64,000 nt of DNA from Dreissena polymorpha. Its lineage: Eukaryota; Mollusca; Bivalvia; Myida; Dreissenidae. Position numbers and translations under genes: made by a program. Below the pieces are notes generated by a model. It was not told where the DNA came from. It did no database searches and saw only the letters and a list, made by a program, of their open reading frames with translations. Of this stretch, positions 36,947-49,200 are shown one piece after another (positions within the stretch are counted from its first letter, which is position 1; each line of letters begins with the position of its first letter). Location: positions 122,842,365-122,906,364 of the forward strand of contig NC_068355.1 of NCBI RefSeq assembly GCF_020536995.1. Reading direction: 5' to 3'.

Positions 36947-37560
36947 AGGCACTGAATTTTTCGTTATTGCATAATCTTAGACGCAACTCATTTTTCAAAA
37001 TTATGTTATAGCTTTTTATATCGCAAGTTTGATATGAACATACCCCATTCAAATTTATAAAGAGTGTGTCTTAAAGCACAGGTTGAGATGTGTTTTTTTC
37101 CAAATCATTAATAAAAAGGATAATTTAAGCTTCATTTTGGGAAAACAGGGCTTAATGAATATGCATAAATTGTCATCCCTGTACCAGAGACTGTCTTTAA
37201 ACGAAAACACCATAAAATCAAAAAGTCTCGTCATTGATTAGCTTATGCGCATTGCACAGGCTAATCAGTGTGCACAGGCTAATCTTATTTGATATGCATT
37301 AAGCCCCGTTTTTCCTGAAAGCAGCCAATATATACCGATTTCAATGATAAACACTAGACTGGCCAATGCCGTCTTACAAGCTGGTAAACACAATTGATTA
37401 AATACACTCACTGCACCTAGCAGTAGTAGAGCAGACGCTCCTGGCATTCTAGCATTCGTCGTCTGCACAATTTTACTGCAGGTAGTGCAGACAGGCAGTG
37501 GTTATCGTTCCTAGCGTAGTAGACTTGCAGTTACCGTTCCTAGCGTAGCGAAAGCATACT
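36930..37560 (-). repeat. Dispersed repeat, minus orientation; sister copy at 48860-49470
   Basis: Inverse matches include TCAGTGCCTTCAGCGCTTTG, GAGTTGCGTCTAAGATTAT, ATTAATGATTTG and GGCCAGTCTAGTGTTT. The copy contains the AGCCTGTGCAC palindrome, suggesting a composite or longer relative of the MITE at 37736. Confidence 0.7.
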
Positions 37561-37735
37561 GACGTGCAAAACACACTCACAGCCTTAGTCCTTCGCAAGC
37601 GAAGAACTAATTAATAGATCTAGAAAATACAGTCGTCAAGACAATGAGCAGTTATCATAATAACGTATGTATATATGCTGTATCGCTGATCACACTTTTT
37701 AAATACGTAAACGTGTTTGCATTACTATTATATAT

Positions 37736-37986
37736 GAGCCATGCTCTTTGAAAAAGGTGTTTAATGCATGTGCGTAAAGTGTCGTCTCAGATTAGTATGT
37801 GCAGTCGGCACAGGCAAATCTGGGACGACACTTTCCGTTTTTATGATATCTTTCATTTAAAGACATTCTCTTCTAAGCATCAATCTAGTTAAGGCGGAAA
37901 GTGTTGTCCCTGCGGATTGCACAGGCTAATATGGGATGACAATTTACGCACATGCATTTAACCCCCTTTTCACAGAGCACGGCTTA
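37736..37986. mobile_element. AGCCTGTGCAG palindromic MITE, full length
   Basis: Ends AGCCATGCTCTTTGAAAAAG and CCTTTTCACAGAGCACGGCT are inverse, followed inward by TTAATGCATGTGCGTAAAGT and its inverse. About 250 bp, non-coding. A sister is at 63350-63601. Confidence 0.7.
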
Positions 37987-37995
37987 TACATATAT

Positions 37996-38155
37996 ATTTT
38001 TCAGGTACATCCAATTACAAGTCAATGATGATCTGACTGAAACGTTCCTATCAAAATCAAAGCAATATGGCAAAGTGTTTAAACATATAAGCAGCCAGGC
38101 TGATGTCAACATTAAATTCAACTCTGGTACCAAATGTCAATATTGGCCAAAATAA
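37996..38155 (+). CDS. Possible terminal exon encoding a short polar peptide, unknown
   Basis: After a good pyrimidine tract and TTTTTCAG there is an open stretch of about 50 codons beginning YIQLQVNDDLTETFLSKSKQ and ending QYWPK with TAA at 38153. The stretch sits between a dispersed repeat (37736-37986) and the caspase-like gene. The frame enters two bases into a codon, and no visible upstream exon supplies that phase, so it may be chance. Confidence 0.2.
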
Positions 38156-38333
38156 GGCCAGACACAAACCTATTTTCCATGCCATTAAAAACATAAGATT
38201 GAAAACAAACACAAAATCACGGCAACAAAAACAATAGCAAAATATCATGTAGATTTAAACAAGGGGACCATTGATAACAAACGTGTGCACAATACATAAG
38301 TCCTTTTATTATAAGTGGCTTCGTATTATTTTT

Positions 38334-40200
38334 ATGATGGCGTCTGCAAGACAGAAGCCCGGGGCTGCATTCTTTGTGTTAAACTGCGGGGTACAAGATG
38401 GACCGTCATCGAATATATTTAGATACAGAGATGGTGCAGGATACGATCAGGACAACATGCATTATTTGTTCATAACGCAATTCGGCTTTGAACTTATCAA
38501 CACACAGAAAACAAAAGACTTTTATAGAAGTGATTGGGACCACACCTATAATCCAACTAAACGCGAATGCCCGAAAGGAGCAATGTGCATGATGTGCTTA
38601 ATAAAGCAAACGGACTATAGCAGCTACGAAAATATTGTTGTTCACATAAGCTCCGAAGGTTGTTGCGGTGACAGTGGTGGTATAGCCATTCAGTTTTTGA
38701 GCGATAGCGTTACAGAATATATTCCTCTTGCTAAAATCGTGGAGGCATTCAGCGACACGAGCTGTCCAGGTCTCAAGGGCAAAACGCGCATTCTGATAAT
38801 TCAGGCATGTCGACACAGTATATTAAAGCCGGGTAATTATTTTCCATTTATACCATGCTTACTTTGGTTCATGTTTATGATATATAGTGTCTGTTTTTTT
38901 TTTCAAGCAGAATCCCGTTTATTCGGATACATTACCGTTTTCAAGCTTCATAATATTAGCCATTCTATGTTAATATCGTTGAATTTAACTAGATATAGAA
39001 TTCATTTAAATTTCGTTTCGTTTTATAGAAGAAGCCAATGATGATGGAGTCCCTTTCTTGTACGGAAACAAATATGACGGTATGCACATATATTTCAACA
39101 CAGAGGATAACAATAAACATTATATCTTATTTATAGTCGATGGATTATAGTTTTTAAATAAACAAAATGGTGAAAAAACTGATCACCATTTCATAAATGA
39201 ATACTGCCAGTAAAAATAATCATATGTGTACGTATATAATGCGGAGATTCCTGTAAATTAAACGTTTGTGTTGCTATATCTGCCTATTAAATAGTAAAGT
39301 TATAGTAAAGGTGAGCAATAGTGTTGAAAGCAAAACAATTATCACAATTACACTATTTAATTGCTATATTAGTTATTATTGCATTGATAACTGATGTAGA
39401 AATCGTATTTATTATTTTTTAAACTCTTCCAAGTTAAGTACATTTACTTATCTAAAGCATTGTAACTATGTATAATGCATGAGGACTTACTTAAATGTAA
39501 ATAATATCGGCCAGTAAATCTCTGTACTGTCGTCTTACTTCGGAAAGTATTGTTACATCTGAAAGAATGATACGAATATTAAATTAACAATAAGAATAAG
39601 TCAAAACTGTTTTGTGAATAATTCCCTTTGTTAACAATACATACATAGTAGCTAACAAAACAGTTATTATTACTTAAGGATAAAGAACTGCAAGTTCTTG
39701 TCTTAATTTATGTTAGATTTGTTATAATGGAAACAACAATAAGTTGTATATGTGAATCGCAGGTTTAACGTTAATCAATTTCATTTTATACGCATAAAGC
39801 ATCTGAAGACGCGGGCAACACGCATAATAATCCTCTTGTTATCCCCGACGACGAAGAACAACACGAACTACTACCCCCACACGAGGTCCCTGAAGATTTT
39901 CTGATCGTGTTTTCAACCACGACAAACAGGTATGCTAAACGAAACACAAAGACCGGTTCCTGGTTTGAGACAGAGCTTAGGAACGCAGTCGATGCCTTCA
40001 GACAAGATCCGACTAAAGGGCCGGACATGGATTTCTTGACAATTCTTACCGAAACATCAGACCGAGTTGCTAAGAAAGAATCTAGGTCGCAGAATCCGAA
40101 TGAAGACGGTAAAAAGAATGTTCCTTGCTTTGAACATCGACTAACAAAGCAGATCATCTTTCGCTGCTTGCAAAGAATGCAACTGCTCAACTGCTCTTGA
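38334..40200 (+). CDS. Caspase-like protein lacking the catalytic histidine (pseudo-caspase), complete, three exons
   Basis: Exons 38334-38832, 39029-39079 and 39800-40200 join in phase to about 316 codons. The first exon is a p20-like caspase fold: GAAFFVLN, an arginine in RYRDGAGYDQDN, FGFEL, then IPLAKIVEAFSDTSCPGLKG and IIQACR with the nucleophile cysteine. Where caspases have SHG the sequence is HISSEG, so the dyad histidine is replaced by serine. The middle exon is a short acidic linker. The last exon is a clear p10 subunit: EDFLIVFSTTTNRYAKRN, TGSWFE, DFLTILTETSDRVA, KKNVPCFEHRLTKQ. There is no long prodomain. Two ATGs (38334, 38337) precede the domain; the second gives MAS and aligns with the MAI start of the paralogue at 62409. 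Proteolysis is doubtful; a regulatory or decoy role is possible but unproven. Confidence 0.88.
39080..39799 (+). other. Caspase-like gene intron 2, nothing clear
   Basis: AT-rich, no repeat with clear ends. Confidence 0.4.
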
Positions 40201-40304
40201 ACGTTAGGGTCGGAATGTTAAGCGACTGTTGTACAGTTTTGTAGATATAAGGGAAATAAATGCATGGAAATAGTGGAAACTAGTCAAACTTAAGCAAACC
40301 GAGC

Positions 40305-40660
40305 GCATACTCGTTCGCTTCTTCGCTACGTCAAGGTCAACAACATAGATCTCCGTATCAACGTGTGGAAGAACATTACTTCTCCAAATTTGGACAATTG
40401 ACAACAATTCTTGTTCTATATTGTTCTTAATGGGGTGTATCTGCATGTGAGCTCGTTCGGTATACGATATCATCGCCTAAAGTTGGTCGTTGACTCGAGT
40501 TTTCGAGCCACATGAGAACTACCAACAAGAATTTGTTCTTGATCATTTCTTGGATTTGAATGTGTTTCTATGTTGTTATCCTTTGTTTCCATATACTCTG
40601 TCATTGTCCTTTTAACCCGAGTTTTAATATCAATACTTCAATAGCAAATACTGTTATTCT
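40305..40660 (+). pseudogene. Decayed copy of the TMEM183 last exon
   Basis: This stretch reads as a damaged copy of the last TMEM183 exon about 10 kb upstream. Recognisable blocks in order are VKVNNIDLRINVWKNITSP (parent KVDKLDLSSNVWKDITSP), VLNGVYLHVSS and IRYHRLKLVVDSSFRAT (parent MRYHRLKLVMDSSFRAT). Between the first two blocks a stop follows NLDN, and the parent part from WHQDL to the hydrophobic segment is largely missing. Another stop follows SSFRAT. Similarity seems to continue into the 3' untranslated region (TCAATACTTCAATAG against TCAATCCTACAATAG). No intron remnant from the parent is seen, but only one exon is represented, so a processed copy cannot be told from a partial DNA duplication. 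It starts about 100 bp after the stop of the caspase-like gene. Confidence 0.8.
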
Positions 40661-41876
40661 GACATCGGTAGCTTTAAGTTTTTGAAGAAACATGGCTGTT
40701 ATTTTTTGGATCATAGTCTTGATATAACCACATAATTACAATATATAAGGTTCCTCATGAAGCTCCGCATTTAGAGAAACATCATCGAATAACTGTTAAT
40801 GTTGAAATAAAAGGACGGCTTTAAAACAAAGAAGGTGCTTGAATATTACTACAACTGTTAGTATTTTCAATTGTATTGATTCATTCTGATTAGCAAATGC
40901 ACTTTCTGCATTTATGCATATAAGGCACAATTAAGTCATATATTGTAAATTTTTAACGATAGTATTCAATTCTATAATGAATAATTGGAGTATTGCATTA
41001 ATATAAACTCTGAAAGAATGATCTTTTAGGGAACAGTATTGCAGGGAATATTTAGGTTGTGTTGCATTTATTTGTTGATTACTTAATGCAATAGGCATTG
41101 GAACAATATCTTGAAGTAAACATAGCTCATTATAACATTATAACAGGTACACCATTTCTTAGACACTGTTTATGTTTATTTTACGTGTATTGCTGAGTTT
41201 GTTCATTCTGTATTTAATTATAGGAGCTTTATATAAAATAATGTTGATTGAATTATTTATTATATGTGAATGTTTAGACGCTGTTATTTCAATAAGACTA
41301 TAAGAATAAGACTATAAGAATATATCACATTCAAAGGCTCGATTGTTTCCCTGATGTAAAATGCCCCAATTTGTGATCAAAGTAAAACTTAATAATTTAG
41401 TTATGAAACAAGTGATTCCTTCATACTCTTCTTACATGCTCATCGGCGGATTTTGATAAAACTGAACTTAAATGTTAATTTTTATGTCGCAGTATGTCAA
41501 AGAAGTTTATCATATTGCCTCATTCAAGGTCAAGTTCATATATATTTTAGCTGCCTTAAGAAGCTGTTTGATACAATGAACATTCATTATTTCCAGATTA
41601 GATCCGGACAGTGCCTTTTCAGAGACATAAAAATGCCTTATCTTTGCTTATGAGGGCGTTTCAATATTATTGTATTGTCAGCATATTGCTCCTTTTCTTA
41701 TGTTATATTATTTATTTTGTATGCTAGAAAGACAAACGACACTGCAATTGAACCATGTGTAATGCCCACTAATATGATTATCAGTGAAGAAGCAGAATTG
41801 GCATACAGAAAGCGTCGTTTGCGTTGTAAAACAAAAAACTTATATCAATTGAGAATCTGATTGTGTATATCTAATA
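40661..41876. other. Gene-free stretch, nothing clear
   Basis: Short open frames only; no family similarity was recognised. AAGACTATAAGAAT is duplicated near 41297. Confidence 0.3.
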
Positions 41877-42288
41877 ATGAAAGCTTTAATACTAGACATC
41901 GGTGCCATACTCTGTCAAATGCCTTGGAAATATAATGAAAGCTTTAATACTAGACATCTGTGCCATACTCTGTCAAATGCCTTGGAAATATAATGAAAGC
42001 TTTAATACTAGACATCGGTGCCATACTCTGTCAAATGCCTTGGAAATATAATGAAAGCTTTAATACTAGACATCGGTGCCATACTCTGTCAAATGCCTTG
42101 GAAATATAATGAAAGCTTTAATACTAGACATCGGTGCCATACTCTGTCAAATGCCTTGGAAATATAATGAAAGCTTTAATACTAGACATCGGTGCCATAC
42201 TCTGTCAAATGCCTTGGAAATATAATGAAAGCTTTAATACTAGACATCGGTGCCATACTCTGTCAAATGCCTTGGAAATATAATGAAA
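41877..42288 (+). repeat. 58-bp tandem repeat, seven near-identical units
   Basis: Units start GCTTTAATACTAGACATCGG at 41883, 41941, 41999, 42057, 42115, 42173 and 42231. Only the second differs visibly (CATCTGTG). The near-identity implies very recent expansion. Confidence 0.95.
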
Positions 42289-43585
42289 GACTGCTCCTAC
42301 TCCCAGGCTGGCGTCCATTTGTTTGTATCGTAGTAAATATAATTAAGTTGGTACGTAGTTGAATCAACTTTAATAAAATCGGATTCAAGAGAAGACGTAA
42401 TGTAAACATAATTGTGTTGTATATCGTTCACAAATGAATTAGTATGGTAGCATAGAACAGCCATACAGAACTTGTTCTTAGTTTGGCAAAATGAATATTC
42501 TTTACCAAAATTATAAAAACGTATACATTATACTCGTATAAATGAAATAACACTCTTGTCTAAGAAAATCGGGAACATATATGTTCATTTATTGATTGTC
42601 TTCAATCAGAATTTCAAACAAAAAAACAATTAAACGATGTTAACGCATTCCATCCCACATAGCGTTTAAAATACCAAATTCAAAACACTGGATTGCATAG
42701 TTGTAGCGCACTCGCTTTGTTTATTCGAACCTCAGACTGGGCGTTAGCATGAACTACTTCAATTATGGTTAAACTCTACCAATACTACAACTACAATACT
42801 AATAGGACTTGACTTTGCATTTTAAAAGATAGTGTCTTGGTACTTAAAAGGTTTTTAAGATTTTTTAGAACTTAATAAATATAAAATTGTATTAGTTCAT
42901 CCTATGACAGAAAGGAGCTGCTGTGAACATGAGCCATAGCTAATGGTACTATGATAACATGGATATTGCCCTTTGTTAATGTTACATACTTAACAGTTGA
43001 CTGGTGCTTTTCTCCGTTTTTTACATACACTATATGAATAATAATACATTCTCTAGCAACGACCTGCTGCCAGCAGTGCAATTGTGGCGCGAGGGTATGG
43101 GGGTTGGGGCGGGGGTCGTTTTCAGACTATTTCAGTTGGTTTCAAAAGTCGCTCACTAATATCAATCTTGTCAGTGTTAACCTACTCACAGCTGGTCTAG
43201 TTAAGCTGTTTTTCAAATATAACGTTTCCATGCTTACGCTATGAACTGAAAACTACCATTTGCATCAAACGTAAGGGCTTAATGGTCGTAAAAATTATTT
43301 AATGATAAACCAGCACAAATGCAATTCGGACGATTCATAAATATGACCACACGAGCCTCGCATTTATAGTCTAGCGATCTTCCAAAAGAGGATCGCTAGC
43401 GTTCACGATGTTTTTTTGTGGATGGTGTTACTGCTTAACGAAACACTATAATGTAAGTACCCAGAACTGACTGACAGGTTTTACTTTTACTTACTTAAAA
43501 GTTACAGAGTTTTAACGAATATTAACGTGTTATAGTTTTGCATTGTAAATTAAATGGACTTTTTCATACTTTTTTGCATGTATTG
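42289..43585. other. Gene-free stretch with a G-run cluster and small hairpin
   Basis: 43093-43115 has G runs of 3, 5, 4 and 5. 43372-43400 is a hairpin CTAGCGATC / GATCGCTAG. No gene was recognised. Confidence 0.4.
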
Positions 43586-43746
43586 AAATTTATCATTAAA
43601 TGCTTTATATTGATAAATGTAAACATAGGATCTTAAAAGCTCCAGTAAAAATCAAGAATAAAATTAAAGAAAAAACACACACCATCAACTTGGCTCGAAC
43701 AACTGACCCCTAGAGTAAAGGTCTAAATCTTAGACCACTCGGACAT
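43586..43746 (-). mobile_element. tRNA-derived SINE, minus strand
   Basis: The reverse strand reads GGATGTCCGAGTGGTCTAAG (A-box-like) and, 40 bases on, CAGTTGTTCGAGCC (B-box-like), then a body TTTAATTTTATTCTTG and ACTGGAGCTCTTAAGATCC. A SINE body piece in the opposite direction lies at 44005-44095. Confidence 0.6.
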
Positions 43747-44004
43747 CCGTTCTCATACAATGAGGGATGTATTTTATATGTTTTATAAGCAATCCTCTTT
43801 GTGTCACAAGATTTAAGGACAACAACAGAACTCTCCAAATTATTCAATCGTTTCGCGTTTGAACGCGTTATAATTTTCAGGTTTTTAAAACGTCAAAAGA
43901 TGTATATTATGGAAATTTGAAGCATGGTAAATGTTCAGTATTACTGTTTCCTCACAAAAACGAAGCTTTGCGAATCTGAAACATTTTTTTAATTAACAAA
44001 ATTA

Positions 44005-44095
44005 AATTCTTTAATTTTATTCTTGTTTTGTTTTTACTGGAGCTCTTAGATTCAATGTTGACATTTATCAATTTAAGCATTTAATGACAAATTTC
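44005..44095 (+). mobile_element. SINE body fragment, plus strand, inverse of 43586-43671
   Basis: Shares TTTAATTTTATTCTTG, ACTGGAGCTCTTAGAT and ATTTATCAATTTAAGCATTT with the minus-strand copy but lacks its tRNA-like head. Confidence 0.6.
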
Positions 44096-44480
44096 AAAAC
44101 TTGCCGAAATCTGTGAAAAGGCCACTTTAATATGTAATAGCCATATTGTAAAGAGCCCATAGCTATTTAACAATGGGTTGGCTGACGTCAGACTATCGAT
44201 GTGTTTATTCAAGTAAATTGAGTCACCCATGTTGTTACCAGTATGCATACAGGTAAATCGAAAGTTCACACAAACCCATGTTGCACACATGCAAATCGAA
44301 AGTGCTAACGATGTCATCACACAAAGCATTAACTTACTATGTGATCAATTAATTTCAGTATTTTAATTGTATACGGTTTGAAATTTGATCAATATCAAAA
44401 TCATTAATACAGAGACACACTGTTTTGAACTAACATACATCATTGTGTACACACCGGTCTTACTGACCTGTGTACTATCG

Positions 44481-44556
44481 CGAAAGGAATTGTGGGTAGC
44501 ACTACTTTTTCAACATGGCTGCCGATTGACATCATCTCAGTTTGTCAACGTTCAAG
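44481..44556 (+). promoter_or_regulatory. Probable DUF6589 gene promoter and non-coding first exon (STAF/ZNF143-like and YY1-like sites)
   Basis: On the reverse strand 44481-44498 reads TACCCACAATTCCTTTCG, matching 16 of 18 positions of the STAF/ZNF143 consensus as I recall it. At 44511-44523 CAACATGGCTGCC resembles a YY1 site of the kind found at transcription starts. A donor (CAAG then GTAACA) follows at 44557, giving a likely untranslated first exon 1.7 kb before the coding ATG. The local ATG hits a stop within five codons. Assignment to the DUF6589 gene is by position. Confidence 0.4.
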
Positions 44557-44770
44557 GTAACAATATATGAGTATACTGATTGTCAGTTACAATCATGTAA
44601 GTTGTAGTTATTATTTATTGTTGCATACATTGTTTGGCTGTAAGTTTAATTAGATGAAATACGATAAATCACCAATAAAAAGCTATTTGATATATTACAT
44701 TAACTGTCAGTGTCAATGTCATAGTAATGTTATATAGTATTTTACAACAATGAACCACACACCTTAAAGC

Positions 44771-45162
44771 TGTAGTGAAATAAGGTCACTTCCAACAGCC
44801 TTGCTGTTGGGCTAGCTCTTGAGTGTCTGACTACCACTCTGGAGGTCGTGGGTTCAATTCCCGGCCTGAGCCCAGTATTTTCACATTAATGGCGACGAGG
44901 CAAAAAAGAACTGTGAATGCGGGAATGGGTCTGAGCTGTTCAATGGTGTCTGGGAGGGCTATGCGGATGCAAGACATGCTGTAGCGGGCGTGTCTGGGCC
45001 TTGAAACATTAAAAAGGGGGAAGAGTGTAGTGAAATAAGGTCACTTCCAACAGCCTTGTTGTTGGGATAGATCTTTAGCGACGTGGTTAAAGTGTCTGAC
45101 TACCACTCTGGAGGTCGTGGGTTCAATCCCATGCCTTTGCTCAGTATTTTCACATTAATGCT
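44771..45162 (+). mobile_element. Two tandem tRNA-derived SINE copies
   Basis: Both begin TGTAGTGAAATAAGGTCACT (44771 and 45026). The second has TAGCGACGTGG (A-box-like) and GGTCGTGGGTTCAATCCC (B-box-like). The first lacks the A-box segment between TAGCTCTT and GAGTGTCTGAC. The second is cut short after CAGTATTTTCACATTAATG. Confidence 0.65.
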
Positions 45163-46289
45163 AATTGAAGATGTTTTCCCATGTACTAGTAATTATTTTC
45201 TCAGATTGTATAATAATTTATTACAGCAAAATGAGTTGCTATATTGCTCAACATGTATATCACACCTTTATTCTAAACTAAAGCATTTACACATTTTCAT
45301 AGGTTTGAACACATATTCTTATGTGGTACTACATGTAAGTCTCCGAAAGTGGTATGATATTGTACAGTCAGTCCACCAGGTTAGAATAACCCGGCAAAAA
45401 ACTTTGAATTTTTTTACCACGATAATTCTTTCGGGATTTAGTGTTAATGTGAGAAGATGTAAAAATAAAGGGTAAAATTTATTTTGTATGATAACAGATT
45501 AGGCAAGACAGCATATGCAGTTATTTGTCAAAAATAGCCAATTAAAGTTCACCCTTTAGAGAATTATTAAAAATCATTTACATAATAATAATATAATTAG
45601 TATTTCAAAACATTGTCATGGCATTTGTTATCAATCAGCAAAAAGTTTATTTGAAAATTATAAAGCCTCCTATATCCATATTCACATTTCAAAACATAAC
45701 TAATTCAATCAGTTCCAGTTAACTTTTTGCTGCATTTATCCCCCTGTAAGCATAATACAAAAGCTTTCTTGCTTAAACTTTGTTGATTTATTCCTTTACC
45801 TTAGGTATACCCTACTTTGGGAACATGACCCATACCCTTGAAATTGGGAATTGAAGTGTCAATTCACCCTAAATTGGGTAAATATTATTAGTAAAATTTC
45901 TAAGTTAATTGTTATAAAATAGAAACTGAAAACCTATCAGAAAAATGGTTATTTCAACCTACCAGTCCTTTTTCTACACTGAAAATCTTTTTATTTCTAT
46001 ACTTTGAAAACTGAAACTATCCATTCACCATTGGGAATGTTTTTAGTGGATTTTGGAAAAAAGGTATGTTTTGCCATTGGGAATATGACTGAATAACGGC
46101 TATAAAATCAGCATGAAAAAGCCCTGCTTTAACTATGCTGTATTAAGTGTATGCTTAAACATCATTTGTATATAGTTTATCTAACAAACTTGATTTGGCA
46201 TGCGGTGGTTAATATCCAGTTTGAAGACCACAAGCCTGTGAAAAGGTCATGCTCAGATTTTGTTAATACTATGTTATTGTCTTTTGTAG
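45163..46289. other. Intron of the DUF6589 gene, nothing clear
   Basis: Ends with the acceptor TTGTAG before the coding ATG. No exon was seen. Confidence 0.35.
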
Positions 46290-46291
46290 CC

Positions 46292-49200
46292 ATGGAAACA
46301 GCGACTCCAGTAAAGTCAGTGAGGGCCTGTCTAACCTGTAATCGTTCATCTCAAGGACATTTAAAAAACTTAAGAAATGTAGCTATGCGATCCATACTAC
46401 TGAAAAAACAGTTTGAATGTCTGGGCTGCAATATTGAAGACCTTGTGAAAGTAGGACATGAAAATCTGTTGGTTTGTGACACATGTTTGAAAATATTGGA
46501 CAAACTATCAGAAATGAAGTTGAATTTACAAATGAACATGAAAGAACTAAAGGAGAGTGAGGATAGAACAAAGAGATTAATTATGCATTCTGTTTCTCCA
46601 GTAGTTAAGAAGTTCAAGGACACAACTGTACCAGTAAAATCTAGAAAAAGTTCAAGGGCACTTTTTAAGATGACATCTCCATCTCCATCAAGATGTATTG
46701 ATTCAGTTATTAGTCCAAAATCAGGCAGCATTGATCATTCATACTCTGGTATACCAAGCAAAACAAAAACACAAAGCCTTGACCATTTGTATTCAACAAC
46801 CGTAAATCAAAATGTAGATCTTAATAATCCATACAGTTTTCATAAGAAGAAAATACTGATGCCTCCTGAAATTACTGTTAACGAAAAGAAAAGTGTCATA
46901 ACAATATTTGAACAATCATCAAAAGACACTGTAAGTGTTAATACTGTTTTGGAAAAACTTCTTGATCTCCCTTCTGTAAATGAAAGACTATATCTATGTT
47001 TATTGCAACGACTATCTGGAGAACTAAACAGGATCTGTGGAACAAAAGACAAAATTGTTTTAAGGACAAAGGTGTCAGAACTAGAACCTGAAACCTTTTT
47101 CAGTGACATTGTAAAAGAAATGCACTTGAAATGTCCGAAGGTGTTGCAGTTTCTGATAACCCTGTCTTGCCCAATGGATCTTGCAGTTCCAGAGAAAAAA
47201 CATGGCATAGCAGCTATGTATGCACTTGGCATGTACTTACGGAACAACCACATGATTGCCTTTCAAAAAGCTGTGCTGCATCACGTATAAGATATAATGC
47301 AGGGAATGGAGTAAGTATGTTTATTCTGGCCTTAAAACATTAACATGTAACAGGGATATAAATTAGCTTTAGCCCAAATTAGCCATGGCCCCTAAAATGT
47401 GTGATGGGCTAGTAAAATTTCAGAGATAACTCCTATATCCACTACACAAACAGATTAAAAGAAAAATGTTGGGCTAATGGATTCAAAATGTTAGTTTATA
47501 AGCCTGTGGAATGGTTGGCATTTACATTCTGGATTATGTATGTGTACTTTATTATAAATTTATATCATATTTAACAATGTATTATACACATGTAATTGCA
47601 GTCATGTTCTTTCCATTTTGCTGTAACAGCTCACACTATTGTGTGAACTTTTTTTAAATGTCTGTTATAATTTCATACAAAAATGTGCACATAATGACGG
47701 TATTAAAACATAATTGTAATTTGCATGAAGATTCAATCAATGGTTATCATGAATGCCTGTGATGTATCTGTAGTTTAAAGTCACGCTCCATAGATGGCTT
47801 TTTTATATAAATATATATATATTAAACTACTAGTCTACATTGTAGATAAGGTTTCTATTTCTTCTCTTACCAATTTAAAACGGACATATATGTACAATTA
47901 GTCATACATGTACCCTAGAACTTTAAAACATACATTTTTTGGTTAATACAAATTAGTTTTAGTTTGAATAAAAATCATTTATGTTCAAAGCAACCTATGC
48001 CAATGTCAAACATATTGATTTAGAGTTTATGGAGTGCAGCTTTAAGTGTTGTTGAATATCAAACAATGCTTGAGATTTCAAATTTCATTTCCAGCTCATG
48101 GAGTTTTTACACAATCTGGGAATGTCAATACCTACAAAAAGCAAGCTGCCAATGTTGGATGACCTTGGACAAATAAATGGTCGGGATGTAGTTTCTGCTT
48201 TGGCTATTGGGAAAACCATCAAAATCACAGTTGATAACATTGACGGGCACATAAAAGCTTATCAGGTTAGGAAGTTAATATGTTTGTAACTTTAATTAAG
48301 CTGTATAATTTTATCAATGTTTTACTATTTGTTGCACTTTAACAATATTTAATATATAAATATATATTTAATATATAAGAATAATTTTGATAAAAAATTG
48401 AGAAAACAACAATTAAAACAGATAGAGTCTGTACATTCAACAGGAGCAATATGAATTTATTTTCCACAGGTCAGGCTTGGTAGTGGAAACAGAGATTTTC
48501 ACTACACTCATTGGTCGATCCTTATCGACAGATTTGACCCAAGAGATCTTCAAGGACTGAGCACACAACCGAAACAGATAACTGCCCAAGGACCTGACCC
48601 TACCATCTTCTTCTTGTCTTCAAACGAACATGAAGCATTAAGGTATTCATTTATTTTTTCAACTTGATTGAAAGTAGCGCAAATACAACATGTGAGTGAA
48701 GAAAAGAACAATAAGAAACAGTTAACCATGTTAATTGATTTGCAACCTTTCTGTTTGTAATCCAGCAATACATTTTCAATTCAGATAATTACATAAGGTA
48801 ATGTTCATTTTTTATATGTGAGTGTTAGCTCACAAATAATGTAGAGACAATTTTTCAAGTCAGGCTGCGTTAAGTACGCTAGGAACCGTTACCACTACCT
48901 GTATGGATAACTGCAGTAAAATTAAGCAGACGATCCTAGCCTATCCACCGCATCTGCCTGTTTATAGTCTCCACTGGTACACTACAAAGTGTGTATGTAT
49001 TCAAAAGTATTTAACAGCTTGTAAGACAACATTGGCCAGTCTAGTGTTTGTCATTGAAATCTGTACATATTGGCTGCTTTCAAGGAAAACGGGGCTTAAT
49101 GCATGTCATAAAAGATTAGCCTGTGCACACAGATTAGCCTGTGCAATGTGCACAGGCTAATCAAGGACGACACTTTCTGATATTGTGTTGTTTTTTGTTT

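Noticed and set aside
41877-42288. Coding tandem repeat
   Set aside because: 58 is not a multiple of three, so the frame changes every unit and stops appear.
43680-45140. Functional tRNA genes
   Set aside because: A- and B-box-like strings are present but acceptor stems do not close and SINE bodies follow.
45083-45475. Protein gene beginning MVKVSDYHSGGRGFNP
   Set aside because: Its start lies in the tRNA-like head of a SINE and the rest has no coding character.
46351-47253. Long antisense frames opposite the DUF6589 first coding exon
   Set aside because: Shadows of the real frame; no motif or splice support.
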